This document shows, in pieces, positions 31,696 to 39,885 of a stretch of 58,798 nt of DNA (the first letter of the stretch is position 1; each line of letters begins with the position of its first letter). The notes under the pieces are model-generated. The model ran no database searches, had not been told where the DNA came from, and was given only the letters and a program-made list of their open reading frames with translations. Source of the DNA: a virus; IMG/VR virus record IMGVR_UViG_3300006854_000006, positions 1 to 58,798 of that record; one strand, 5' to 3'. The position numbers were made by a program, and so were the translations under genes.

Positions 31696-32441
31696 ACGCT
31701 TTTGATGCTGGCGTACGGTTCGATTTCCGTTTTCTTCAACAGGTAATCGCGATGGCCCGATTCGGTCCGCGGATCCCAGAAGACGTTACAGTCGTAGACC
31801 GGTTCCAGGCCGAAACTCCGGAAGAGTCCGAGCAATTCCGCCTCGTTAAAATGGATCTCGAGGCATTCCACGCCATAGGCCTCTTTCACAAAAAACGTGG
31901 TCGGCTTAGCGCGGAGAATGGGACTCCGATGAAACAACACGTAACGCCGGGCGACGCGGGCGGCTTCGGCAATCAGGCGGGGATAGTCCCGCACGTGCAT
32001 GATGCAGGCGCCGTGCAGCACGATGTCGAACGCGTCCGTCAGATAGGGCAGGGCGCGCGCCTCCCCGATATCGAAAACGATGCCCGGATAAAGTTGTTCG
32101 GCGAACGCTTGGAACGCTGCGGAATAATCGAATCCCGTATAGCCCACGTTGAAGCCGGCGATTGCCAGGACTTCCCGGTAATAACCTGCGGAAGCTCCCA
32201 CGTCGAGCAATGTCGGTTGCTCGGCCAACAGTTCGATGGGAAGCCGGCGCATGCACTCCAGAAATGCGGCAAAGGGCGCACAGGCCTCCCCTAACCGCAG
32301 GAGGCGTAATTCGTTCCGGACCGCGGATTCATATTGACGGCGAGGGATCTCCGGACACTGCCAGGCTGCGGCGCAACGCTCGGCCACCTCGGCCACTTCA
32401 TCCGGAGACAGTTCGCGATAGTTGGTGGAAATAGCGTTCAT
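31692..32441 (-). CDS. SAM-dependent methyltransferase (249 aa)
   Basis: The true start is ATG 32441 (ATGA overlap with the hidden membrane protein); a longer in-frame extension runs through that gene. The class I SAM fold is visible: LLDVGASAGYY (motif I), GFDYSAAF, IVFDIGEARALPYLTDAFDIVLH and the post-motif YPRLIAEAARVARRYVLFH. It probably methylates a sugar or polypeptide in the glycan cassette. Confidence 0.85.
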   Translation of the reverse strand: MNAISTNYRELSPDEVAEVAERCAAAWQCPEIPRRQYESAVRNELRLLRLGEACAPFAAFLECMRRLPIELLAEQPTLLDVGASAGYYREVLAIAGFNVGYTGFDYSAAFQAFAEQLYPGIVFDIGEARALPYLTDAFDIVLHGACIMHVRDYPRLIAEAARVARRYVLFHRSPILRAKPTTFFVKEAYGVECLEIHFNEAELLGLFRSFGLEPVYDCNVFWDPRTESGHRDYLLKKTEIEPYASIKSV

Positions 32442-32587
32442 CGTTTCAGTGGTGGCGGAGGCGGCGGTAAAGGCTTCATCTTTGGCATTGGGTGCGGATT
32501 TTTGACTTGCACGCTGCGAGATTCGACCTTTCCGCGGCATAAAACGGCGATGGCAAACAGTAAGACTACGAGGACTAAGTCGGACAC
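32438..32587 (-). CDS. Hidden small membrane protein with Pro-rich tail (49 aa)
   Basis: GTG 32587, starting 13 nt inside the end of the glycosyltransferase at 32575, and ending in an ATGA overlap with the methyltransferase. The N-terminal stretch MSDLVLVVLLFAIAVL is a short transmembrane segment; the tail carries KMKPLPPPPPPLKR. It lies in another frame from the long but non-native N terminus usually attributed to the methyltransferase. Perhaps a membrane adaptor for the glycan enzymes. Too short for ordinary gene callers. Confidence 0.7.
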   Translation of the reverse strand: MSDLVLVVLLFAIAVLCRGKVESRSVQVKNPHPMPKMKPLPPPPPPLKR

Positions 32588-33642
32588 AGCGACCCCTTCA
32601 ACGTCTCACTCACCGTCGTCATGCGCTGCGCGTACGTATGATCGCGCAACGTTCGCCGCTGGCCGTTCGCCGCAATGAACCGCCGTTCGTCTTCGTTCTT
32701 CAGGTAGTACCTGATCTCTGCGACGGCCTCTTGAGGCGAGTAGTACGTCACGACTTCATCGTGACCAAAGAATTGTTGAAGGTTCGCCGCCTCCTCGGTC
32801 AACAGCAGCGCGCCACAACCCGTCGCTTCAAACAGTCGCATATTATTCGCGTAACCCTGCGCGATTTCCCCATGCCGGTTGAGGCAGATTTTGGACTGCA
32901 GCAGAATTTCGTACATGTCCAGGCCCCAGGCTTCGCCCTGGTACTTCTCGCGCAAGGCACTGTCGGGCGGCAATGCCTCGGCACCATAACCCCACCATTT
33001 GAAGGTCGGAATATGGCAGGCGACGGCTTCCAGAACTTCCATGCCATACCGCCAATGTGAAGGATTGCCGACGCCGCCGATGAAAACGACATCGTGGATG
33101 CGTCCGAAGTCCATCGCGATGGATTCCGTCGGCAGAACTGGAAACATATCCGGATGGCAGCGGTCCGCGACACCCGGCTCAAACGCTAACGGATTGTAGA
33201 CGGGTCTGACCCCGAGTTTCTGGATGCGTTCCACATAGTGCGGGAAACTCGTAAAGATCACATCGTACTTTCGGATCTTCTCGTCGCCCGGCCACGGACA
33301 CGAACATTGACCGGCGAGGAGCCTGTCTCGCTTGTCCACGTCGAGGCTCAGGTCCTGCATGAAGATGACGTCCGGGTCGTGGAACGCGATTTGCGCTTCG
33401 AGTCGGTCACCGCCGTACCAATGTGATTCCTGCGCCCAGAGTTCCTGCAAGTCGGCGTGATTGGCAATCACGTCATGCGCGAACCACCCGCACGCCCGAA
33501 GGTTGCGGCTGTACGCATCGAAAGTTCCGAAGCAGCGGTCGAGTAGTCGCCGTAGTTCGATGCCGTAGTTCTGCGATTCAAGCGGGACGGACTTCAGGAA
33601 GTCGGGATAGTAGGTGTCGACGATCAGGATGCTCGGAACCAT
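32575..33642 (-). CDS. GT1/CgeB-like glycosyltransferase (355 aa)
   Basis: ATG 33642. Opens VPSILIVDTYYPDFLKSVP. The C-terminal half has SKICLNRHGEIAQGYANNMRLFEATGCGALLLTEEAANLQQFF, the donor-binding region of GT-B enzymes of the CgeB type (NxRxFEaxGCGal). Then AVAEIRYYLKNEDERRFIAANGQRR. It transfers a sugar to an unknown acceptor. First gene of the cassette's left half, downstream of the plus-strand HNH insertion. Confidence 0.9.
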   Translation of the reverse strand: MVPSILIVDTYYPDFLKSVPLESQNYGIELRRLLDRCFGTFDAYSRNLRACGWFAHDVIANHADLQELWAQESHWYGGDRLEAQIAFHDPDVIFMQDLSLDVDKRDRLLAGQCSCPWPGDEKIRKYDVIFTSFPHYVERIQKLGVRPVYNPLAFEPGVADRCHPDMFPVLPTESIAMDFGRIHDVVFIGGVGNPSHWRYGMEVLEAVACHIPTFKWWGYGAEALPPDSALREKYQGEAWGLDMYEILLQSKICLNRHGEIAQGYANNMRLFEATGCGALLLTEEAANLQQFFGHDEVVTYYSPQEAVAEIRYYLKNEDERRFIAANGQRRTLRDHTYAQRMTTVSETLKGSLCPT

Positions 33643-33706
33643 GTCACAGTTTCATGTCAAGCAAATAAAGTTATAAGTCCAGATAAATCCATAGCAACAG
33701 CATCGG

Positions 33707-33736
33707 CCTATGTCCACCTATGTCATCCTATGTCTA
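33707..33736. repeat. Three tandem 10-bp repeats CCTATGTCNN
   Basis: CCTATGTC followed by CA, AT and TA, three copies in phase at 33707, 33717 and 33727. The 10-bp spacing puts each copy on the same DNA face. They sit in the 180-bp gap between divergent genes (glycosyltransferase, minus; HNH, plus), so they may bind a regulator. An iteron or a homing site remnant is also possible. A perfect ACCCTG/CAGGGT hairpin follows at 33792-33809, directly before the plus-strand gene. Confidence 0.6.
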
Positions 33737-33822
33737 CTCACTGGTTTAGCTGGCTAAGCTTCATTGCCGCTCTTAAGTCACGCCATCGCCGACCCTGATA
33801 AACCAGGGTGTATAACTTGCTC

Positions 33823-34146
33823 ATGAAAATAAAGCAGGAACAAGATTTCGCGACTTACTTTCAGCGACTCCTAAAGAATCCGGCCCATCGACGCGCTTAT
33901 TATGCGAGCCGGATTTGGCAGATGCGCAAGCAAGCTCTGGCGCTGCGGTCAAAGGGCCTTTGCGAGAATTGCGGGAATGGTAAGTTTGAAATCGCCCACC
34001 ATTTGACTTATGCCCACTTCGGCGCGGAGTACCTTTCGGAGCTACAGGCAATCTGCAGGCCCTGCCACGACTATCTTCACGGCCGATCCGATTACAATCC
34101 GGCGTGTGATACCGCGAGGCCGAAACAACTAAGTCTTTTCTCGTGA
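33823..34146 (+). CDS. Plus-strand HNH endonuclease (107 aa)
   Basis: The chosen start is ATG 33823 (a GTG at 33808 is in frame but lies in the hairpin). GLCENCGNGKFEIAHHLTYAHFG...LQAICRPCHDYLHGR carries both zinc CxxC pairs and the H-H-N/H catalytic loop. Reads against the late genes and sits in the middle of the glycan cassette. Probably a homing or mobility endonuclease, which may have helped to build the insertion. Confidence 0.85.
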   Translation: MKIKQEQDFATYFQRLLKNPAHRRAYYASRIWQMRKQALALRSKGLCENCGNGKFEIAHHLTYAHFGAEYLSELQAICRPCHDYLHGRSDYNPACDTARPKQLSLFS

Positions 34147-34205
34147 GAACCGTCGCCCGATCACCGTCACTTTCAATTCGCCCCTGCCCGGCGGGCCGGC
34201 CAGCA

Positions 34206-34442
34206 CTATTTCTTCCGAACCGAGAAACTGAGCTGAAAATCGCCGGACGGATTCTGTCCGCTGTAGTCATGATGCCCGCTGGCATTGGCCGTCACGGCCG
34301 TTCCCTCCGGCATGGTTCCGACGGCCGCGCGAAGGGCTTCCCGGCAGGCCTCGAAATGCTGCGTGTCCCCCGAACCGGTCGCCGCATCCAACTGCTTCAG
34401 GGCTTCCTCTTTCGTACCGCTGGCTGAAATGGAAAAAGACAT
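34206..34442 (-). CDS. Conserved small phage protein (78 aa)
   Basis: ATG 34442. MSFSISASGTKEEALKQLDAA...GTAVTANASGHHDYSGQNPSGDFQLSFSVRK is a short beta-hairpin protein frequently found near head or tail genes in other phages. The function is unknown. It is a true phage gene inside the glycan cassette, suggesting that the cassette arose by several insertions and not as one block. Confidence 0.7.
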   Translation of the reverse strand: MSFSISASGTKEEALKQLDAATGSGDTQHFEACREALRAAVGTMPEGTAVTANASGHHDYSGQNPSGDFQLSFSVRKK

Positions 34443-34458
34443 TGGGCTGACCTCCCTC

Positions 34459-35082
34459 TTATCCGATCACGATCAATTGCAGTTCGTCCGTCCAATGGAA
34501 AATCACATCGAGATCCTTCTCGTGTGTTTGGAACCATCCCCGCAACGCCCGTTCCGCCGTGCATTCGTGATGCGTGCCGGTGCGGTACAGGAAACACGTG
34601 GCCTTTTGCACCAGGTTGTCTTTCAACTTCGACAGGTAGCCGTGATTGTGCCGCACGAAGATCGGCGGTTTGCCGTCAACGGGATTCGGCAGCACGAGCC
34701 ATCGGTGCTCCTCCTCTTCGAAGTTGAAGATCGCTTCCTTGATCGCCGACGGCATCACGATCGTCCCGCGCTTCGCAATCCGGCTGAGCGTCGCCGCCGC
34801 TTTCTGCGGATTCTCGACATGCTCGAGCACGTGCGAGCACCAGACGTAATCGAAGGCCTGATCCATAATCGCCGGCACGCCATCTTCGATGTTGCCCAGC
34901 ATCGTCTCTTTGCCTTCGAGGTCGAGCGGTTCGAGCCTTTCCGGATCCTGGTCGAGATACACATCGGCGCGCGCTAAGGGATACGCGCCTGGGCCCACAT
35001 CGAGCACTTTCCACTGATCGTGGATGAACGGCAGCTCCACGTAATCGCGTGGTCCCCAGGTGGCGAAATTGTCGACGATCAC
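34459..35082 (-). CDS. SAM-dependent methyltransferase (207 aa)
   Basis: GTG 35082 (GTGA overlap). WKVLDVGPGAYPLARADVYLD is motif I, ending in an acid; DYVWCSHVLEHVENPQKAAATLSR is the post-motif helix typical of methyltransferase_11 enzymes. The C-terminal part (FVRHNHGYLSKLKDNLV) is unusual. Likely acts on glycan or lipid-linked sugar. Confidence 0.85.
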   Translation of the reverse strand: MIVDNFATWGPRDYVELPFIHDQWKVLDVGPGAYPLARADVYLDQDPERLEPLDLEGKETMLGNIEDGVPAIMDQAFDYVWCSHVLEHVENPQKAAATLSRIAKRGTIVMPSAIKEAIFNFEEEEHRWLVLPNPVDGKPPIFVRHNHGYLSKLKDNLVQKATCFLYRTGTHHECTAERALRGWFQTHEKDLDVIFHWTDELQLIVIG

Positions 35083-35666
35083 TGCTTGTGAAATCTCAAA
35101 CAGAATGCCGGGTAGAAGTGGATATTCGGCTCTTCGCCCCCACCACCGAAACCATAACGTTCCACGAGCGCGTGGAGCCGCTCCCGGGAATACGACATCA
35201 TGTGATATCCGTAATCGTTCCGCCGCGGGCCCAGCAGATGGCGCACATAAAACTCGTCGCCGGTCGCTTTGTAGAGCCGCAAGGTTTCTTCATGGTCGGG
35301 GACGTCGAGCCGCAGGATTCCAGTTGGCCGGAGAACACGATGGCATTCGGCCAGAGCTCGCCGCGCTTCGGTGATGGAGAGATGCTCGAACGTGTGCCGC
35401 GCGAGAATCTCTTCGACTTCAAACGACGGCGCCGGCAGATGCTCGAACGACCCAAAACGGTCGCAGACGTAATCCTGCGCCAGCGGTCCCGCCCGGAGCG
35501 TGTCGAGTGTCTTGTCCGCATGCCGGGCATAATACCGATCCTCCGTTGTCTTCCACCGCTCGACGAGATCCGGCCGGTCGCACGCCCGGAAGGTGTTCGC
35601 GTTCTCCAGATCCACATTCAGCCAACCGTCGAGATAGACCGCACCGCAGCCGATATGGAGTTTCAC
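35079..35666 (-). CDS. SAM-dependent methyltransferase (195 aa)
   Basis: GTG 35666 (GTGA overlap). MKLHIGCGAVYLDGWLNVD is the classic short N terminus with motif I (HIGCG), followed by ILARHTFEHLSITEARRALAECHRVLRPTGILRLDVPD. Small SAM enzymes of this form occur in glycan biosynthesis clusters next to glycosyltransferases, which is also its context here. Confidence 0.9.
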   Translation of the reverse strand: MKLHIGCGAVYLDGWLNVDLENANTFRACDRPDLVERWKTTEDRYYARHADKTLDTLRAGPLAQDYVCDRFGSFEHLPAPSFEVEEILARHTFEHLSITEARRALAECHRVLRPTGILRLDVPDHEETLRLYKATGDEFYVRHLLGPRRNDYGYHMMSYSRERLHALVERYGFGGGGEEPNIHFYPAFCLRFHKQ

Positions 35667-36373
35667 GCGGCGACCATCCGATAGCGCTCGTAGACCGCGC
35701 GCATCGCCGGCAGATGCGGTCCGTACTTCGCCCGCAAGAGATCCGCCTGTTGCTGCCGGAAGTCGTAGTGATTGTTCTCGCGCCGCGATTCGTCCTGCGT
35801 CGAGTGATGAAGGACTCGCGCCTCGGGAATCCCCGCGATGCCCTTGCCCACCAGGAGCACGCGATAGGTCAGGGAATTGTCGTTCCCGTACATCGTCAGC
35901 TCGTCATCGAACCAGCCGACCTGGTTTCCGAGCTCGCGCGACACGACGCCGAAGTTCGCATACAGCATGCCCCAGTGGCAATGATTGACGTGGTAGCTCT
36001 CACCCGTCGCCCGATCCGCGTAGTAGAGCGCACCGAGGCCGATCTCGGAATGGTCCTGCATGAAGCGGATCGCCGCCGTCGCGTAGCCCGATTCGACTTC
36101 GCAGTCGTCGTTCAACCAGATCACCCAATCGCCGGACGTTTCGCGAAACGCGCGGTTGTACCCTACCGTACAGCCCAATCGCGGCCGCTCCGGCAGCACG
36201 CGGATCTTCGGCCAGGTCTCCGCCGTCGCCACCGTTTCATGCTCGATCGGGGAGTCCGACGCATCCGAGACAATCAGTTCCCAGTCCATCGGCGTGTGCC
36301 GCTCGATCGAGTCCACGAGCCGGCGGAAATCGAAAGGCCGGTTGCGGGTTCCCGTGACGAGACTGAGTTTCAA
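35663..36373 (-). CDS. GT2-type glycosyltransferase (236 aa)
   Basis: The true start is TTG 36373 (TTGA overlap with the adaptor gene); a longer frame has an unnatural Arg-rich N terminus. LSLVTGTRNRPFDFRRLVDSIERHTPMDWELIVSDASD, GCTVGYNRAFRETSGDWVIWLNDDCEVESGY (DxD-like NDD) and the later GWFDDELTMYGNDNSLTYRVLL are GT-A features. First gene of the cassette in transcription order. Confidence 0.9.
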   Translation of the reverse strand: MKLSLVTGTRNRPFDFRRLVDSIERHTPMDWELIVSDASDSPIEHETVATAETWPKIRVLPERPRLGCTVGYNRAFRETSGDWVIWLNDDCEVESGYATAAIRFMQDHSEIGLGALYYADRATGESYHVNHCHWGMLYANFGVVSRELGNQVGWFDDELTMYGNDNSLTYRVLLVGKGIAGIPEARVLHHSTQDESRRENNHYDFRQQQADLLRAKYGPHLPAMRAVYERYRMVAA

Positions 36374-36732
36374 TTCACCCTCAATTCGAGGTCGCGGATC
36401 AGCGTTTGCGGACCCGTCGCATCCGTCCCCGCCGTCACCCGGAGCGCGTACGTGGTTCCCGCAACGCCGCCGGCGACCGTGAATTCGACCGCTCGCGCTT
36501 TCGATACCGGAAACCCATCGAGGATCCATTCGTCCGACGTGATGCCGACATTGGAGATCGTCAGATCGCTGGTGCCGACTTCGAGGACGGTCGGCGTACC
36601 GGTCAGCAATTCGTCGCTTCCGGTCAAGGGAGCGGTCATCGGCGCGCAACCCTGTATGGATGAGACGGTATGCAAGCTGTCGCTGAAATCGACAGCGAAG
36701 CGTCGGACTTCCCCGGCACGTTTGTTAAGCAA
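36370..36732 (-). CDS. Head-tail region beta-sandwich protein (fibre-tail adaptor-like, 120 aa)
   Basis: TTG 36732, overlapping the upstream stop by 8 nt. MLNKRAGEVRRFAVDFS then alternating strands ending LRVTAGTDATGPQTLIRDLELRVN. Proteins of this form and place follow the gp6-like connector in many phages and are thought to join fibres or decorations to the neck. Its stop overlaps the first glycosyltransferase. Confidence 0.65.
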   Translation of the reverse strand: MLNKRAGEVRRFAVDFSDSLHTVSSIQGCAPMTAPLTGSDELLTGTPTVLEVGTSDLTISNVGITSDEWILDGFPVSKARAVEFTVAGGVAGTTYALRVTAGTDATGPQTLIRDLELRVN

Positions 36733-37036
36733 GCGTCGGATCTCGTGGGATAAGGGCTTTCACGCTATCGGACAGCACGTTCGCAATACTCGCTTCGCGA
36801 TTTTCATACAGCTCACCGAGCACCAGTAGCGTCGCGGCTTCAATGTCGGCCGGCACGGTGATGGTCGCCGGCGAACTCGAGACGCCATACCATTCATCGG
36901 GAACAGCCGTTTTCTTGTAGTACTGCATGACGATCGCCGAGGCCTGCGCGATCTTCATCGCAATATCAGCGTCGCGCTCGGTGCCTTCGATGCGGAGTTG
37001 CAACTTCGCTTTCGCGAGCGAAACGAGATCGATCAA
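36725..37036 (-). CDS. gp6-like head-tail connector (103 aa)
   Basis: TTG 37036 (TTGA overlap). MIDLVSLAKAKLQLRIEGTERDADIAMKIAQASAIVMQYYKK is the helix pair of HK97 gp6-type connectors that bind beneath the portal. Normal length. Next in transcription order after the collagen-like gene. Confidence 0.85.
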   Translation of the reverse strand: MIDLVSLAKAKLQLRIEGTERDADIAMKIAQASAIVMQYYKKTAVPDEWYGVSSSPATITVPADIEAATLLVLGELYENREASIANVLSDSVKALIPRDPTLA

Positions 37037-38154
37037 TGCTTGCTCCCATCAAATCCCATCTGGGTGAGGTCTCGACCGTCACGCCCGTCTTTGCCTTTCG
37101 GACCTTCCGCGCCGACGGTGCCGTCTTTCCCCGCGCGGCCTTCCTTCACCATCAACTTCCAATCCGATCCCGTTCCCGGTTTCACTCTCGTCGACTCCGC
37201 ATTGCAGTGCCAAGCCGACCCGGCCCAAGTGACGACATCGCCACGGGCGTATTCGGTGCCCTCTTTGAAGATTTCGCGATAGATCATCGCCGGCATTTGA
37301 AAGCAGTAGGTTTTGGTCGATACCATCTCGCTCGTCTTCCAGATCTTTAAGACGAAGGAACGGTGATCCTCGTTCTGTTCGACTTCGATCTCGCGAATAC
37401 CATCGACGACCACGTCCCATCCCGCAATGATTCCGTTTTCATCCGCGGGAGTCGTCGTGGTCAGTGCCCGCAGTAAGCCGCCTTGATGTTTGGCAAAGGT
37501 CCCGCGCGGATAACTTTTCGCCGGATCGATCGCCGGCAGAATATCAATTTCGAGCGAATCCCGGCCGCGCTCGCCGTCGCGCCCATCTTTGCCATTAATG
37601 CCGTCGCGCCCATCGCGGCCGTCTTTACCGTCACGGCCCGGTTCTCCCTTTTCTCCCGTAATCGACAGTCCGGGCTCGCCGTGTGGGCCGCGTTCCCCGG
37701 GTTCTCCTTTTTCGCCACGCTGTCCTGTGACGCCGGGTTCGCCACGGTCGCCTTTCTCGCCCCGTTCCCCAGGCAGACCCGTGTCGCCTCGCTCTCCACG
37801 CTCGCCCGGCGCCCCTTGATCACCGCGTTCGCCCGGGTCCCCGCGCGGCCCGGACGGGCCAGGTTCACCTTTCGGTCCAGGCTCACCGCGTTCCCCCCTC
37901 TCGCCGCGCGGGCCGGGATCGCCTTTCTCGCCCTTCTCTCCAACGCTCGACGGCCCTTGTTCACCGGGCGCGCCGGGATCGCCCTTATCCCCTTTTTCGC
38001 CTTTTTCCCCGCGAGGTCCTGCCGGAATACTATTCAGCCGCCGATCGAGATCATCCAAACGCGTCGAAACCGCCACGAGCGCCGCCGAGACGTATTCGCG
38101 GACCAATCGACCGATCGACTTCGCGAGAATCGACAGGTCACTGCGTTCCATCAT
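37033..38154 (-). CDS. Collagen-like protein with carbohydrate-binding-like repeats (373 aa)
   Basis: ATG 38154 (ATGA overlap with portal). Residues about 45-200 are near-perfect Gly-X-Y triplets rich in charged GEKGEKGDKGDPG-type units, with a second shorter Gly-X-Y run at about 340-362. Between are two YxxGxxVxxxGxxW-type segments (SYPRGTFAKHQGG; YARGDVVTWAGSAWHC) resembling CBM5/12-like modules. It should trimerise into a rod and may decorate the capsid or act as a fibre. Lys, Thr and Ser positions could carry glycans. Its place between portal and connector is unusual. Confidence 0.85.
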   Translation of the reverse strand: MMERSDLSILAKSIGRLVREYVSAALVAVSTRLDDLDRRLNSIPAGPRGEKGEKGDKGDPGAPGEQGPSSVGEKGEKGDPGPRGERGERGEPGPKGEPGPSGPRGDPGERGDQGAPGERGERGDTGLPGERGEKGDRGEPGVTGQRGEKGEPGERGPHGEPGLSITGEKGEPGRDGKDGRDGRDGINGKDGRDGERGRDSLEIDILPAIDPAKSYPRGTFAKHQGGLLRALTTTTPADENGIIAGWDVVVDGIREIEVEQNEDHRSFVLKIWKTSEMVSTKTYCFQMPAMIYREIFKEGTEYARGDVVTWAGSAWHCNAESTRVKPGTGSDWKLMVKEGRAGKDGTVGAEGPKGKDGRDGRDLTQMGFDGSKH

Positions 38155-39593
38155 TGAAGAACCAGTTCTCCCTGCATTTCCGACTCAAAGAATTCGAGAT
38201 CCGCCGTGCTCAGATTTCTTGCCGGCGGCAGCGCCGGCGGAGTTGGCGCGGTCGGCAATCCGGCAAAGGGATCCTCCTTCGCATCGCGTTTCGCGAGCGC
38301 TTCGAGGGAATAGTTCTGCTGCTGGAGATATGGCGACTCGCCTCCGGCCACCGGGATGAAGTTCGCGCGGAAGCGCGCTTCGTTCGGTGCCATCCAGCCA
38401 CCGCCGACCGCTTTATTGTTCGAGTCATACAGCGCCGCCGTATCCATCCGCATCAGGTTCTCCAGATCGAGCTCGGTGCCCATACCCGGCGGCAAGGCGA
38501 GACCTTCGTCGAGCGACAGTTCGAGCGATTCGATCAAGGTCTGCAGGCAATCGGTGTAATACGACATGATCAGCGCTTCCACGTTCCCCGCATAGGGCGG
38601 CAAGGGTCCGCCCAATTTGAAGAGCGGATAATGGAAGGCGCGGGCGACATCTTCAACGGTCCACTTCAATTGTTCGATCAGTTGCGCATCGACGCCGTTC
38701 ATCGCCATGGCCTCATATTTCAGCCCATCGCCGAGGATCGCGACGCGGCCGACATTGAGGCCGCTGTAGCCGGCTTCCCAGCGCGCTTTCAACTTCTGCG
38801 CTTGTTCGTCCGAGATCGTCGAGGGCGACGTCAGAATGCCGCCGGGCCGCGCGCCATTGCCGAAGAGGTTCGTGCTGTTCTGCTGAATCCGGTTGCCCAT
38901 CGTCGCGGACATGCCACAGGCATAAATCGGGGAGATGCCGATCAGCGGATGCCATAAGGCGACCATCGTGTCGTGGATGATTTCCGAGGCGGGCACGACC
39001 GGATCATCGCTATCCTCGATATTTTTCAACTCATCGGTCCGGGCCAGGAGATCCCGCTTCAAGCGGTAATACACGTCGCCGTTCTCCGCCACGAGGGGCG
39101 TGACGCGCAGCGGATCGAGGACATAGAGCGCTGTCACGAGGCCGCGCTTATCCTGACGTTCTTTGAGAACGTAGGTATTGCCCTGGAGGAGCTTCGAGAC
39201 AATCCACTGCTCGAGGAATTTGATGCGCGTTTGAAAGTGATTCGGCTTGCGCAGGAGCGGCAGCCACGGCTGATTCGCCGTGATCTCGTTCCAGATCCCG
39301 TTATTGTTTTCCTCGAGCTTGATCCGCATCTTGCCGATATCGCCGGCGATCCCGGTGACACAGGCAAAGACCGCGGAGAAGGCGAGGATGCTCGTCTGCG
39401 GATCGAGGGTGACGTTCTGCTGCCAGGCGCCGGGATACGATTCGCGGATCGATCCGCCCCAGTAGGGCCAGGACCCGGAAAGCCACGTCGTGACCCCGTA
39501 CATGTTCTCCGGAACCTGCTTCACCTCCGGCGCGTCGAGCTTCAGCAGGATCAACGGAGGCTCGCGCTCGATATCGAAACCGAAGAGATTCAC
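38151..39593 (-). CDS. Portal protein, HK97 family (480 aa)
   Basis: GTG 39593 (GTGA overlap). Marker segments: LDPQTSILAFSAVFACVTGIAGDIGKM, PNHFQTRIKFLEQWIVSKLLQGNTYVLKER, IIHDTMVALWHPLIGISPIYACG, NGARPGGILTSPSTI and the late DVARAFHYPLFKLGG. These match the HK97 portal. It forms the dodecameric channel for DNA entry. Length typical. Confidence 0.95.
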   Translation of the reverse strand: MNLFGFDIEREPPLILLKLDAPEVKQVPENMYGVTTWLSGSWPYWGGSIRESYPGAWQQNVTLDPQTSILAFSAVFACVTGIAGDIGKMRIKLEENNNGIWNEITANQPWLPLLRKPNHFQTRIKFLEQWIVSKLLQGNTYVLKERQDKRGLVTALYVLDPLRVTPLVAENGDVYYRLKRDLLARTDELKNIEDSDDPVVPASEIIHDTMVALWHPLIGISPIYACGMSATMGNRIQQNSTNLFGNGARPGGILTSPSTISDEQAQKLKARWEAGYSGLNVGRVAILGDGLKYEAMAMNGVDAQLIEQLKWTVEDVARAFHYPLFKLGGPLPPYAGNVEALIMSYYTDCLQTLIESLELSLDEGLALPPGMGTELDLENLMRMDTAALYDSNNKAVGGGWMAPNEARFRANFIPVAGGESPYLQQQNYSLEALAKRDAKEDPFAGLPTAPTPPALPPARNLSTADLEFFESEMQGELVLQ

Positions 39594-39808
39594 TCTTCAG
39601 CCTTCATATCGCGTCGGCGATAGGCGCGTCTTGCTTGCGGTTCGGGTTCCGGCCTGGCTTCGGGAGGCGTCGATGCCGGCTCGGCCACCTGCACACGGCC
39701 GAGAACGACGAGCGTGTCGACGTACTGCGGTTCGACATCGTAAATCTCGCCCGTCCGGCGGGTTTTCGAATCGTACTCGTGATCCTGCAATGCAAGTACA
39801 CGCACCAT
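39590..39808 (-). CDS. Small head-region protein (72 aa)
   Basis: The chosen start is ATG 39808 (a TTG at 39820 is also in frame). VRVLALQDHEYDSKTRRTGEIYDVEPQYVDTLVVLGRVQ is a small beta protein often encoded between capsid and portal. It ends with a GTGA overlap to the portal gene. The role in assembly is unknown. Confidence 0.7.
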   Translation of the reverse strand: MVRVLALQDHEYDSKTRRTGEIYDVEPQYVDTLVVLGRVQVAEPASTPPEARPEPEPQARRAYRRRDMKAEE

Positions 39809-39818
39809 AACGATCTCC

Positions 39819-39850
39819 AAAAAGAAGGGCTCCCGTCATCCGAGAGCCCT
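39819..39850 (-). terminator. Intrinsic terminator after the capsid gene (minus strand)
   Basis: Reading leftward, AGGGCTC (39850-39844) pairs with GAGCCCT (39832-39826) across an 11-nt loop, followed by TCTTTTT (39825-39819). It lies 36 bp past the capsid stop. It probably reduces transcription into the portal genes so that capsid protein is made in excess. Confidence 0.75.
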
Positions 39851-39885
39851 TTGAGGTTGAGAAACAACAGACTCCAGCGAGGAAC

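Noticed and set aside
35507-36829. 440-residue plus-strand frame
   Set aside because: Antisense to glycosyltransferase and connector genes.
37560-38030. Repetitive short units that could look like a CRISPR or satellite array
   Set aside because: They are Gly-X-Y codons of the collagen-like gene; no constant repeats with spacers.
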